Shown here in pieces: positions 24,611 to 35,010 of a DNA stretch of 64,000 bases. Every line of letters begins with the position of its first letter. The stretch's first letter is position 1. The stretch is taken from NCBI RefSeq assembly GCF_028372415.1, contig NC_092878.1:67845830-67909829 (forward strand). The letters are read 5' to 3'. The translations under genes were made by a program, and so were the position numbers. The DNA comes from Notamacropus eugenii. Its lineage: Eukaryota > Chordata > Mammalia > Diprotodontia > Macropodidae. A model generated the notes under the pieces. It had not been told where the DNA came from and made no database searches. It saw only the letters and a program-made list of their open reading frames with translations.

Positions 24611-24614
24611 ATGT

Positions 24615-25005
24615 ATTAAAATTACCACTTAGCAAAGTAATTTTTAAGATTAATGTGATTTCATGATAAAAATCTTAAGAAATAAAGAAAGAAAAAATAC
24701 ATAGCTTCAGAGGCAGGCTGAAGATATGGTTATGTAGTTAGCCCAGAAGATCTCAGTTTCAGTTATTCTTGCACTGAAGTGTATGGGGAGAGGGAGTTTT
24801 TTTTTATACATCTGTGGTTCCTTCCAGGCCATTCATTGACAAATTGTAGTGAGTGGACACTGGTCTATAGTTTTCTTTTTCTGTCTTCATCTTTTATCTT
24901 TTAATTAGAGCTGATTTAATGAGATGAATTATATAGTTTATGGAGCAAGGAACATGTTCTATCATATTGAGGAAGTCAGACTAGTGGAGTGGAAAAAGTA
25001 TTACC
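24615..25005. other. No recognisable gene or element
   Basis: Unrecognised AT-rich sequence. Confidence 0.4.
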
Positions 25006-25009
25006 TTGA

Positions 25010-25225
25010 GAATCAGAAAACCTAGTGTGGTCTTTGGAAAAGAGCACTGGCCTTGGTGTGAGGAAAACTTGGGTCCAAGTCCTGCCTTTGATATTCACTT
25101 AGCTGTATGGTCCTATGCAAATCACTTAACATTTCTGGCACTGCTTCTTCCACTCTAAAATGAGAACTTAGATTCAGTGGCCCCTATGATCCCTTTCAGA
25201 TCTAAAACTATAAAATTCTTATTCA
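25010..25225 (+). mobile_element. tRNA/MIR-like SINE, sense
   Basis: Well-ordered copy: AGAGCACTGGCCTTGGTGTGAGG, GTCCAAGTCCTGCC, CAAATCACTTAACATTTCTGG, then GATCCCTTTCAGATCTAAAACTAT. It resembles a THER/MIR-type SINE. Similar but more eroded copies lie at 21110-21245 and 33430-33620. Confidence 0.7.
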
Positions 25226-25399
25226 CATCCTGACTTTGAATCTCTCTACAAGGCAATTTTTTTAAAACAGCTTAATCTGTGGGTTCCTCAGGTCTCATTA
25301 TGGAAGGGCATCCAAAGCTCTATAAGGTTCCTCTGGAATGTTATATTCTGTGAAGTAAGATATTTCTAGTCAAGAGGCTCACACAATGTGAGAAATGGC

Positions 25400-25620
25400 A
25401 GACAGGAAAGGAATAAGCATTTATACAGCACCTACTAGTTCCAAGTACAATGTTATGCATTTTTTAACAACTATAATCTCATTGGGAAGTAAATGCTATT
25501 ATTATGCTAATTTAAAGTTGAGGATACTGAGGCAAACAGGTTAATTGAGTAGGCCAGGGTCATACAGTTTGTGAGGATCAGATATATTTCTCTGCCTACC
25601 ATTTATATTTAATCACTTAA
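25400..25620 (+). mobile_element. MAR1-like CORE-SINE, sense
   Basis: GGAATAAGCATTTATACAGCACCTACTAG head, ATAATCTCATTGGG middle, and GAGGATACTGAGGCAAACAGG CORE word followed by GGCCAGGGTCATACAG. Same family as 11185-11450. Confidence 0.7.
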
Positions 25621-26154
25621 AAATAAAGATGAGGATCTTTTGGGAAATGGGAAAAGGATAATACTGTAGAGGAAACTAACTCATGACTTCTTAAAATAGC
25701 AGTACAAAGGTAGGGCATTTGAATTCTCTTATTAGAATGGACTTTAGCATACAAACTGCAACCTTGTAATGATAAAATCAGAATTCCAGTGAGAAGGACA
25801 GAAATTTAACTTTAAAATAACAAATGTCTTTGCAAAAAATACTAGTTCACTTGTACTGAAAAATTTTCTTAGCAGGGTAGATTTCATATAGCTGTAGAAA
25901 GAGTGATGGTGTAGTAATTGATTCAATAATGATATTCAGAGAGCACTATGATGGTAATATAACACCTTAACTTTAGTGCCTCAAGATACTGTGTGGTCTC
26001 AGCATAGTAGTCAGCAGAGTTGAAACTAACAACATGGACCAAAGGCTGAATAAGAGCTAACAAATGTTCTATTCCTTTCATAACTCATCTATTTCCAGGG
26101 AATTCTGAGTAATTATGTGAGGTGATTGTGAACAAAGAACAATGCAATGAAATG

Positions 26155-26320
26155 TTTGCTCTGTGACCTTGAGCAAGTTGCTTAACCCTGTTTTCCTCAG
26201 TTACCTCATTTATAAAATGAACAGGAGGAGGAAATGGCAAACCACTCTGGTATCTTTGCCAAGAAAATCCTAGACGGGGTCATGAAGAGTAGAACATGAC
26301 TGTTCAGCAAAATCAGTTGT
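26155..26320 (+). mobile_element. RTE-tailed SINE, sense
   Basis: TGCTCTGTGACCTTGAGCAAGTTGCTTAACC, then AGGAGGAAATGGCAAACCACTCTGGTATCTTTGCCAAGAAAATCC and a terminus GAGTAGAACATGACTG (26287-26302). It is the reverse complement counterpart of 18398-18640. The open frame beginning at 26296 starts in its tail and shows no recognisable domain. Confidence 0.8.
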
Positions 26321-26324
26321 CAAT

Positions 26325-27190
26325 CATTTCCCAGCAAAAGTTTTCTTCTTATAGTACTTCTCTCTGGACTTCTAGATTTGTTGCAGTGAGAAGAACGGAC
26401 CTACAGACATTGGATAGGAAGTCATTTAGCAGTTTGGAATTTGAAAAAACATTTAATGTAGGACATGCATTTAACATGATTTTTGCTGGAAATCAGGGAT
26501 TTCAAAAGGCAGACATACAGAAGGAAAACTGTTTGTGACAACTACATGAGATTTATTTTGTTTTGTTTTTGTTTTCAAAGAGGAATAACATGAAATAGTC
26601 TGATGAACTGGGTAAACTGGAATCAACAAGATTAAGAGCTGACATCTGAATCTTCTGCATTGATTTGTCAGGCATAAATCTCCTCAGATTGCTAAGCTCA
26701 AGTGTGTACAAAGGCCAGCATGCCATCTGGCTATTCTCAAACCCTAAATTCTGTGGTGACAGCCATTCTGTGAAGATACCTTAGTTAGAACCTAGATCCT
26801 AATTGGTTTCATTTTCAAAAGTCATTCAGCTATGTAAATTGTCTAATCTAAAGTCAGACTTGAATCTTGTTAATTTTATTGAAGGATTAGCTATATCTAT
26901 CTGAGTACTATTCAAAAAATAAAAAAAAAATGCAAATATTTCCATAAAATAAAATTTAAAGAAGGAACTTTTAAGTAGAAGGGAAATTAGAATTAAGTTA
27001 AGAGATTCTCAGTGGAATATTATGGCGAATGATGTAATTTAAAAATGACAGCATTGCCCCAGCTCAGAAAGTTCCTTTCTTCTCCCAAACTGGAAAAATT
27101 CACATTTATTAGCAAACTTCTCGGGAAGTTAGGTGAAAATGGGCTTTTGTTATCAAGAATAGTATTAGCAGCCTCACTTGCACAGAGGGT
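26325..27190. other. No recognisable gene or element
   Basis: Unrecognised sequence. The 80-residue open frame ending at 26538 has no recognisable domain. Confidence 0.4.
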
Positions 27191-27194
27191 GGAC

Positions 27195-27690
27195 TACTAG
27201 CATAGGTTCTTTGATCTGATTTTCTAAAGAAAAGACAGTTTCAAAGGGATTAACAATCTTACTTTAATTAAACAATGCAGACAGATAAGTAGAAAGAAGG
27301 GAGTATCCAAGAAAGAATTCAATATACAGGGCTCCAACTGTCTAAATAGAATGATAGAAACCTAATCACCAGACCAGGGAGCACCAACATTTAGTCCATA
27401 AAGCCAGGGGTCTCCTTAACAACAGCTACCCAGTCTTATCTTGGATCCACATGACCCAGAGCCTAATTGGCTTTGTATCAGGGGTCTATGTGACTCAGGA
27501 TGTGTCACAGCTGTGAACTGAGCCAAAGTTCCAAGACAAAAGATATCCATGATTGAAATACCTGTGTACCTTTAGATCTGGGAACACATCTGATATTCCA
27601 AGGGAAATGGAGATACATGTGGTCACATAGGCCTATTTATCAACAGGGAGAACTTATAATCCATTAACCCTACAAGAATGCAGATGTGGG
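27195..27690 (-). mobile_element. LTR-like block, minus strand
   Basis: Shares with 46000-46610 and 50295-50910 the order TTCTTTGATCTGATTTTCTAAA, AAAGGGATTAACAATCTTACTTTAAT, and CTCCTTAACAACAGCTACCCAG. Three dispersed copies with common internal order point to an LTR family. Orientation is inferred. No adjoining retroviral coding sequence belongs to it, because the ERV at 28463 is a different family. Confidence 0.5.
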
Positions 27691-27694
27691 GGGT

Positions 27695-28462
27695 GGTGGA
27701 GGTCCAGATGGCAGGGTAGAAGTAGGGACCAGCTAGAGCTTTCCCCACAATCCCCTCAAAAAACCTGTAAAAATGACTCTAAACAAATTCTAGAGCAGCA
27801 GAAGCCACAAAATGACAGACTGAAGCAAATTTCCAGCCCAAGACAATCTGGAAAAGTCAACAGGAGGAGTGTGTCTATTGCACCTGGCTGGGAGCAGAGC
27901 ACAGTTCAGGATGGGTTGTGCATGCAGGAGAGGAGGTGGATCTGGCCTTTGGGGACTACACTGCTGGTGGCTGCTGTGGTTTCCAGATTTATCAACCCAC
28001 AAATGTCAAATGTAGCTTCGAAGGTCAGAGGGAAGGGTCTCTCATCTGGCTAAGAGAGGAACATGGTCTGGCTGCAGCCCCTGGTCCAATTCCTGTCCCA
28101 GGGTGGCCACAGCCACTACTGAAACAGAGGGTACTTCTGGAGTCTACCACTTAACAAACATCTCAAAAGTCAGGTAATTGACTGGGAAAATAAGCAAATG
28201 GGGTAAAAAGAAACAGACTACAGATTTTTACTTTCTTGGTGAAGAGGTATTCTCTTACATCATTGGTGACAAGGAAGATCAAACATACAATGACAAGAAG
28301 ACAACAAAGCCAAAGCTCCTGCATCCAAAGCCTCCAAGAAAAATAAGAATTGGTCTCAAGCCATGGAAGAGATCAAAAAAGAATTTTGAAAATCAAGTAA
28401 GATAAATAAAGGAATAACTGGAAAGAGAGATGAGAGTGATGCAAGAAAATCATGAAAAACAA
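27695..28462 (+). mobile_element. L1 5' UTR and start of ORF1, sense, split by ERV
   Basis: From about 27695 the sequence reads as L1 5' UTR (GATGGCAGGGTAGAAG; AACAAATTCTAGAGCAGCAG), passing into ORF1 near 28180. The coiled-coil start encodes a segment ending KNFENQVR before an in-frame stop at 28403-28405. At about 28462 it stops abruptly at the ERV junction after ATGAAAAACAA. The same L1 resumes at 30448. Frameshifts and stops make it inactive. Confidence 0.8.
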
Positions 28463-29683
28463 ACTTCCTACCCTGTCACATCTTTGTATCATTTCTTCAA
28501 CAGATGCATTCTTTGGCAGTCCCAGCATTGCCTTTTTGCAGTCATGATTACAATTCTGCCGCAGCAATGTCCTCGACACTATCTCTGTCCCTTGATTCTC
28601 CTCTCCCATGTCTCGACCTACTGCCTCCTGCAGCCTGGCCACAAAATTAGTAAATGGCTCAGTGTTTCCCTGCGTAATCCTAGTCATGGGAAACTCTCTC
28701 TCTTTCTTAGAGGCTATAACCTTCCAGGCCGCAATAGCCATTCCGGCAATCAAGACATAGTCGGCGTCCGAGTACTGTAATTGATTTCCTGTAGCCTCAA
28801 ACTACCCTGTTCCTGTAAATCGCTGATAAGCCTGGGGGGCCTGAGCCCCTAGCCCACTGGTAGTGCTCTTTACCCTCTGAGAAAATTCTGATACCCAAAT
28901 CACATTCTGCCCAGGGGTAAGGCAGGCTCTAGCTAAGCTCTTCCAGTCATTAGGAGTCAGAACGAACTGACCACTGAGAGTCTCAAGCATGGCTATGACA
29001 AAGGGTGAATTAGGGCCGTGCTTGGTACAAGCCTCTTTGAGAGTCGCTACTCTCTTCCACTCTATAGGTATGTGGCTCCTCCGAACCCCACCAGGGACAC
29101 TGGGGTCCGCTATTTCTAGCACAGGAAATGTCCCTACGTCTTCTCCATTCTCTATAGCCTTTCGTATTCCCTTTTCCAAACTGGACTGTGGCCCTGGACT
29201 GTCTGACCAATGGAGCATGTTATAAGGAGGCACAGAGGGAAGACACGGCGTATGCTCCCCTGCTTCGCCTTTCCCATCAGCTAGATGGAGCTCCAAATCT
29301 ATTTTTTCTCTACACTCCTTAACTTTCTGCTCACCAGGGTTCTCCCCTCCCCTCTCTCCGCTTCCACTCTCATTCCAATCCTGCCCTGGCCTCTCTGGCC
29401 CTTCCAAAAGGCTCTTAATTACACTGTATATCAGGAAATCTAAATCCTCCAGCTCCCCGGGGCATAGTTGCTCATAAGTGGTCATTTGTTCTCCGACCGC
29501 TCCCCATCTTTCTCTTGATATTCCTGTCTGCTTGAGCCAAGGAGAAACTTTCCAAATCCTTTTACAAAATTCTCGGAGGTCGTTTAACTCTATAGTGACC
29601 CCCGCCTCCCTGCATTCCCTGTAAAGTATCTCAGCCCAGACCTCCTGTTCCTCTGGCTTTATTACTGGCAATTGATTCCCCAT
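28463..29683 (-). pseudogene. gag: Class II (betaretrovirus-like) endogenous retroviral gag, truncated, one internal stop
   Basis: On the minus strand the frame opens with ATG at 29683 (residues MGNQ, so a possible N-myristoylation start) and stays in one frame for about 407 codons, interrupted only by TAG at 28804-28802. The N-terminal part should be matrix. A capsid-like part follows, with FPVLEIADPSVPGG and then TLKEACTKHGPNSPFVIAML. A major homology region, QGNTEPFTNFVARL, lies at 28672-28631. Capsid ends near DRVGS and the frame then runs into L1 DNA, so nucleocapsid, pro, pol and env are absent. Gag would build the virion core, but this copy is broken. The family call rests on capsid layout and the lysine-type primer site. 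GC content is higher than that of the flanks, which suggests a fairly recent arrival. Not a host gene. Confidence 0.85.
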
Positions 29684-29814
29684 CCTTGCCCTTTTCCCAT
29701 GGGTGTGGGAAGCTACTCTCACTCTTTCTCTCCTTCCGAATCTAGGATTCGGGACTCGCGTCTTTCACAGCCCCTTCCAGGTGTTCCCAAAGCACCCAGG
29801 ATATCTGCACTCCC
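29684..29814 (-). other. ERV leader between primer-binding site and gag
   Basis: About 130 bp of retroviral 5' leader on the minus strand. A packaging signal and splice donor would normally lie here; none can be assigned with confidence from sequence alone. Confidence 0.55.
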
Positions 29815-29834
29815 AGTCCCTGTTTGGGGCGCCA
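29815..29834 (-). promoter_or_regulatory. Retroviral primer-binding site, tRNA-Lys type
   Basis: Minus strand reads TGGCGCCCCAAACAGGGACT, two bases after the LTR terminus. TGGCGCCC plus AACAGGGAC is the hallmark of a tRNA-Lys(UUU) primer site, here with a CA in place of the usual G at the ninth position. It fixes the orientation and the LTR boundary. Confidence 0.85.
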
Positions 29835-29836
29835 AC

Positions 29837-30447
29837 TGCCAGGCCTAGAGGCCTGAGGGCTACCCGAGTCTTCTTACCTCACCTCCCGAGGTCTTCGGTT
29901 GGCCAAACCGGATGCTCGTATGAGAGAAAGGATGTTCCAGAGTCAAACAAGGGTTGAGCTTTATTTCAGGATCTAGTTACAAGTGCAGGAGAATTCTTCC
30001 TTAGGAGGGAGCGAAGAATCTCCCAAGGAGGCAAAGATCTTACAATAAGAGATTGGAAGTAGAAGTATAAGCGGGGAGAGAGGGGGAGGGGAGAGAGGAG
30101 AGAGGAAAAGCGGAGCCTTGTTGTCCTGTCCGCTCCGCGCCCCTCCGCCCAAGAGAACTTTCAGGCTTTCCTGATCCTACTTAAACTCTTCAGCAGCATA
30201 GTTTGCATCTGAATACCATGCTGTTAGATAACAATAGTGTGCCCAGATCTGGGACAATCTCGAGGGCGGGGAGAGCTCTCTCCCATCACGTTTCTCACGG
30301 GAAGAGGCAGAAATACACAAGATAGCTCGGTCCACCTCGATTCCCAGCCGTTTCCTGGGGGTCTCGTGAGAACTCTAAGATTTAGAAGTTCCCACCTTTA
30401 CCCGCCCGAGACTGTCCACCTGGAATTGAGCTTCCATCCCCAGCACA
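29837..30447 (-). mobile_element. ERV 5' LTR (U3-R-U5), minus strand
   Basis: On the minus strand the block starts TGTGCTGGGG at 30447 and ends GGCA at 29837, giving the TG...CA termini expected of an LTR about 611 bp long. It holds an AATAAA signal, a GC-rich pyrimidine-loaded central part (30060-30150) and an octamer-like ATGCAAAC near 30203. CpGs are unusually common for this window. The other edge abuts L1 ORF1 at 30448. A 3' LTR is missing, so age cannot be read from LTR divergence. Confidence 0.85.
29960..29965 (-). promoter_or_regulatory. LTR polyadenylation signal AATAAA
   Basis: TTTATT on the plus strand is AATAAA on the minus strand, within AAATAAAGCTC. Its distance from the LTR end (about 125 bp) fits the R/U5 boundary of a betaretrovirus-like LTR. 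Confidence 0.75.
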
Positions 30448-31190
30448 ATGAGAAAAAGAATGCCTTAAAAAGCAGAATAGGCCAAATGAACAAAGAGATC
30501 CAAAAGCTCACTGAGGAAAATAATTCCCTATATATTGGAATGGAGCAAATGGAAGCTAATGACTTCATGAGAAATCAAGAAATTATAAAAACAAAACCAA
30601 AAAAAAAAGAAAAACATAGAAGACTATCTGAAGTATCGCATTGGAAAAACAACTAACCTAGAAAATGGATCCAGGAGAGATAATTTTAAAATTACTGGAC
30701 TCGCTGAAAGCCATGATCAAATAAAAGAGCCTAAACATCATCTTTCAAAAAAATATCAAGGTAAACTGCCCTGATATTCTAGAACCAAATGGCAAAATGG
30801 ATACAGAAAGAATCCACCAATCACCTCCTGAAAGAGATCTCAAAATGGAAACTCCTAGGAACATTGTAGCCAAATTCCAGGGCTGCCAGGTAAAGGAGAA
30901 AGTATTACAAGCAGTCAGAAAGAAACAATGTAAGAACTGCAGAAACACATTCAGGATAACAGAAGATTTAGCAGCTTCCAAACTAAGATATCTGAGGGCT
31001 TAGAAACTGATATTACAGAGGCTTAAGGACACAGGGTTAAAACCAAGACTCACCTACCCAACAAAACTGATGATAACACTTTGGGGAAAAAAATAGAACT
31101 TCAGTGAAATGGAGGACTTGCAAGCATTCTTGCTGAAAAGACCAGAGTAGAATAGAAAAGTTGACTTTCAAATACAAGAATCTAAGGAAA
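30448..31190 (+). mobile_element. L1 ORF1 central and C-terminal part, sense
   Basis: Resumes the L1 of 27695-28462. The coiled coil (NALKSRIGQMNKEIQKLTEE) lies near 30457-30520, and the RNA-recognition and C-terminal domains extend to about 31190, with the word ERIHQSPPERDLKMETPRNI near 30803-30865. The frame is broken by several shifts (for example near 30655) and an early stop after KLRYLRA at 31003. ORF2 does not follow; antisense L1 begins at 31200. Confidence 0.8.
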
Positions 31191-31199
31191 AAATGGTCA

Positions 31200-31690
31200 C
31201 TTCAATCTGTGTTCGACTCCACAGTTCTTTCTCTAGATGTGAATGGTATTTTGCATCATGAGTCCTTTGGAAATGTTTTAGGTCCTTACATTCTGTGAAC
31301 GGCTGTCTATCAAAAACAATCCTCACACCCTGTGGCTGTTATTGAGTTTAATATTCTCCCATCTCTGCTCATTTCACTCAGTATATATATAAGTCTTTCA
31401 AGGTTTTCTGAAGTCCTTCTCTTTGTCAGTTCTTATAGCACAATAATATTCCATTACATTCATATGCCACAACTTGTTCAACCATTCCCCAACTGATGGA
31501 CGTCCCCTCAATTTCCAGTCCTTGGCTACCATAAAAAAGTGCTGCCATAAATATTTTTGTACATGTGGGTCCTTTTCATTTTTATGATCTTTTTGGGTTA
31601 CAGCCCTAGAAGCACTATTGCTGGGCAAAAGCATATGCCCATTTTTACAGCCCTTTCTGCAAAGTTCCAAATTGTCTTACACATTTTGAA
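31200..31690 (-). mobile_element. L1 3' end (ORF2 tail and 3' UTR), antisense
   Basis: Reverse complement of an L1 3' end: CATGAGTCCTTTGG near 31258, TTCCATTACATTCATATGCCACAAC near 31449, and the ORF2 block CCCCTCAATTTCCAGTCC. The longest remaining minus frame is 90 residues (31398-31670). Apparently a separate, older copy lying tail to tail with the ORF1 segment. Confidence 0.75.
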
Positions 31691-31694
31691 GTGA

Positions 31695-32280
31695 GCTTTC
31701 TACTTACTCTTTTTGCCACAATATCTCTGATTTCATAGAAACATTCTATAAATGTGGGTTCATTTATGGTGTTAGAGACCAATACTTTGAATATATAGAA
31801 AGAATTATTTTTAAGCAATCTCAGTTAAATGACTTTTACTACTCTATTATTCACTAACATTTCAGTTAGATCTCTTGTAACTGGCCCTGGGTCAATTTTC
31901 TGTACATACTTTCAAAAAAATTACAGAAAGCTGATACGTTGACCTCTTCAGATAATTTTCATTTTTCTTCTTCATCAAAATTGCTTTCCTTTTTGTTTTC
32001 AGAATTTCAATCTTGATTATTCTGCTATCTCACCTTATAGAATCTGATTCCTGGGATGCTACCAATTTGTAACGATTGAGGATATTAAAAAGACTGGGAT
32101 TCTATGAAGTCCTTAATGACCATATTTTAGCAGTAAAAGTAGATGCTATGGCCTTGTTTAACAAGGCTGCTTTTGAAAGTAGATTAACATCTTGGTCTTT
32201 GATCTCAAATAACCATAAACTAATTCTGCTTAAAGGGATATTTAACTAATTACTGAAATTCCTCCAGAACACTTCTGAAT
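31695..32280. other. No recognisable gene or element
   Basis: Unrecognised, AT-rich. Confidence 0.4.
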
Positions 32281-32281
32281 G

Positions 32282-32283
<2 letters not shown>

Positions 32284-32337
<54 letters not shown>
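32284..32337. repeat. (AC)n microsatellite
   Basis: About 52 bp of uninterrupted CA/AC. It is likely to be polymorphic. Confidence 0.97.
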
Positions 32338-32339
<2 letters not shown>

Positions 32340-33425
32340 CACTAAATTGCTCACTGACTTTGGAGGTCACATTTAAGGGAGAAGATTCAAATGGGTTCAG
32401 CCCAACCCCTACCTATGGGCAGAAATCCAGCAGATGGGCATAAAACTTAAGAAACCATATCCCCCAGACTGAGTAACATTTCAAAAACAATTTTAAATGT
32501 ACTATCACAACTCATTTGTGGTAATATCTTGAGTTCCTGATCAACCATTACTGCTAAATGTTTGATTTGCCTCTCATTTAAATGAAGTTTATCCCCATGA
32601 CCATGATAAATGGTTCAAAACAATTGTTTCACCATTTTAACAATCAGAACTTTAGTTTCTTATTTAGCATTAAATTCATACAGACCAATCAGAAAGTGAT
32701 TGACATTCCTGCTTGTGATCCAAAGCTATTAAACCAGATGTTTCAACTATTCCATTGCCAGGACATAGCATCTTTTTATGATCAACTGTCAAGTCTGTCA
32801 ATTGAGAAATCACTGATGTTTACATAGGAAAATGCAGCTAGCTTGACTGCAGGTAGTCTCCCCCATCATTCTTAAATTTGCAGTCACTCTGAGTTCAAGA
32901 TGAAAATCATTTGAGGCTTTCCATGAAATAGTTACTGGTGTCAGAGAATATTTCTTTGGTTTGCAATAATATATTCCCTGAATTGCTATTGAAATTAAAA
33001 AGTGAAAGAAGAGCTTGGGGGCTTTTAGACTTTCTGAAAGGTTCTACAGATTTCTCATGCGTTCAGGGGAGTATAAGAGACACACAGGACCTTCCTAAGA
33101 TATATCTGTTTCTATGGAAGGTTGAGATGGCAAAAAAAAAAAAAAGTGGATACAGCTTCATTTATGTAAAGTAACCCAGACAAAATCCTTTTCCATCAAA
33201 ATTTTAAAATATAAAAAAAAAAAACCTCGTTTTTGGTTGTTTGTTTTTTGTCAGCTGAAAAAGATGAAGAGATTTTGTTAAGAGTATCTTTTCTTCTTCA
33301 GCAAGAAAAGGATACACATTTAAAACTACTGTTCAACGTCTACCTCATCCATTTGAAACTGACTGGCTGGCTTTCAGGTGATGTGCAGAGTAGTTAGAAG
33401 ACTTTATATTCAAGGAGTCATACTT
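32340..33425. other. No recognisable gene or element
   Basis: Two open frames of about 80 residues (32582-32827 and 32938-33174) overlap this stretch but show no recognisable domain. I have no basis to call either a gene. An A-run lies near 33130-33145. Confidence 0.4.
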
Positions 33426-33429
33426 CATT

Positions 33430-33620
33430 TGACATAGTAGATTGATCACTTTTTGTGGAGTCCTGGAACCTAGGTTCGAATCTCAGCTTTTTCATTTACT
33501 ACATTTGCCTTCATTCAAGTCATGTCATCTTTCTGTATTCATCATAAAATGAGTTGAGTGTACTTACAAGATATCTGTATCTCTGTCATCTTTTCCAGTT
33601 CTATAAAACCTGTGAAACCT
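33430..33620 (+). mobile_element. SINE fragment, sense
   Basis: GGAACCTAGGTTCGAATCTCAGC is the B-box-like core of a tRNA-derived or MIR-type SINE, followed by TCATAAAATGAGTTGAGTGTAC and TTTTCCAGTTCTATAAA. It belongs with the family at 25010-25225. Confidence 0.6.
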
Positions 33621-33992
33621 AATAATTTCTTGACCTTTTAGAGACTGATCATAGTCTAAAATCACTTTCAAAATATTTCAATCTCTCATCTCTAAGCAAA
33701 ATTCTTTTTTTTGAAAGCAACGAGTAGATTTTATTATATACTTTTAACAAAGCAAGGCAGCATTGAAATAGAGATTCAATTTCATAGAAATTGTGTTCTC
33801 TTGTGTAAGCAGAAATGTTTTTAATATTTGTCAGACTAAACAATTTTAAATAACAGAATGTATGAAAATCTGGTTGAGAGTTATATTTTGTCCAGTACAC
33901 AATATTAAATAAAATTAAAATATATTAAATATAAATATTCAACAAAGTTTATCAAAGTGAAGAAAAGACTGTGAGGGTTGGCAGAACTTAAC

Positions 33993-35010
33993 ATGAAATA
34001 AGGCTTGTGGTGGCATTCCATCTAGAATGAGACTGGCTTCTGACAGCAAGCTGAATGGGAAGCTGGAGTTCCAGGAGCAGAAAAATCAAGAGAAAGAGAA
34101 GGAGATGGGCTTGTCAAAGGGCTTTGGTCAGAGGAACTCAGGAATGAAAAGTCAATTGCCTCGCCCTTCTCAAGAACCATGTCAGGCCCATGACCATGGC
34201 TGTTGAATTTTACCAGGGTGGAAGATGTGCTTCTATCCAAGAAACCAGCTGCTTCTTTCTGGGCTCTCCTTATGTCTCCTAATAGCTTATTGAGTTCATG
34301 ACCTCTTCTTCAGTTTCATGGCAGATTCCACAGGATTTTGATGGGATCCAAAAGTTTTGAAGCTTTTACTTTCAGAGTAGAAGCAGACAATTTCTCTCCT
34401 TCAGGTTTCATTGTCAGGGCTTGTTATGAACAAGTTTTCACCATCCCAGTTCTCTAAATTCCTGAGCACCTGAGTGGAAAAACACTGGGCTGCCCATACT
34501 ATGGCAACCTGCTACTGTGCTACACCAGGTTGAAGTTTTTTTTCTGTTTCCTAGTAAAAAGGTCCAATGTTTCTCAATAAAAGCACAAATATCTTCTTTC
34601 TATCTGAAATAACCTTGGCATCCAGTTCCTTCCAGAGACAAATTGTACATTGCCAACATGACAACTTGTGGCCATGTCAATCTCAGCCTTTCAGATTGTT
34701 CTTTACCTTCCTCTGAACAAATAAATCTAAAAAAGTTATCACCTTTGAGATAACTGAGCTTCCCTCAGCTGATTGGCTGATACCCATTTTTGGACTTTAA
34801 CACAGAAATAAGGTAGCTGCTCTTCTATCCATGACACATCCCCTTCATAACTATTCAGTGAATCTTCACTTTGATCATGAGATAAATCCACTGAGTCTTG
34901 ATCCTCATATTCAATAATCAGGAGGGTTTCACCTGCTACTTCACCTTCCTCCAGACCTTCAGAAGTGGATGTTCTTGTCGGGTCATCATCATGTGGACAC
35001 TGTTATCCAT
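33993..35010 (-). pseudogene. KAT14P: Processed pseudogene of KAT14 (CSRP2BP), 5' half of the coding region
   Basis: On the minus strand ATG at 35010 starts MDNSVH, and a shifted frame carries TSTSEGLEEGEVAGETLL, SVDLSHDQSEDSLN and EGDVSWIEEQ. Later blocks include WPQVVMLAMYNLSLEG, KEDICAFIEKHWTFLLGNRK, RRAQKEAAGFLDRSTSS (about 34275-34225) and MPPQALFH at the end. KAT14 is an acetyltransferase-domain subunit of the ATAC complex; this copy covers only the N-terminal half and lacks the C-terminal GNAT domain. Frameshifts (near 34990, 34740 and 34060) and stops, such as TAG replacing Trp in GYFRWKED, show that it is dead. No intron-sized gaps occur over some 330 codons, so it came from processed mRNA. 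There is no poly(A) on the truncated side. Identity rests on recalled protein sequence. Confidence 0.85.

Noticed and set aside
28463..29683. Domesticated gag gene (Arc/PNMA-like exaptation)
   Set aside because: It still has its own LTR and primer site, contains a stop, is truncated in capsid and shows no sign of host exon structure; a recent ERV remnant explains it better.
30237..30656. 139-residue plus-strand frame crossing the ERV LTR and L1 ORF1
   Set aside because: It fuses antisense LTR with L1 ORF1 sequence across an insertion junction; an accidental chimera.
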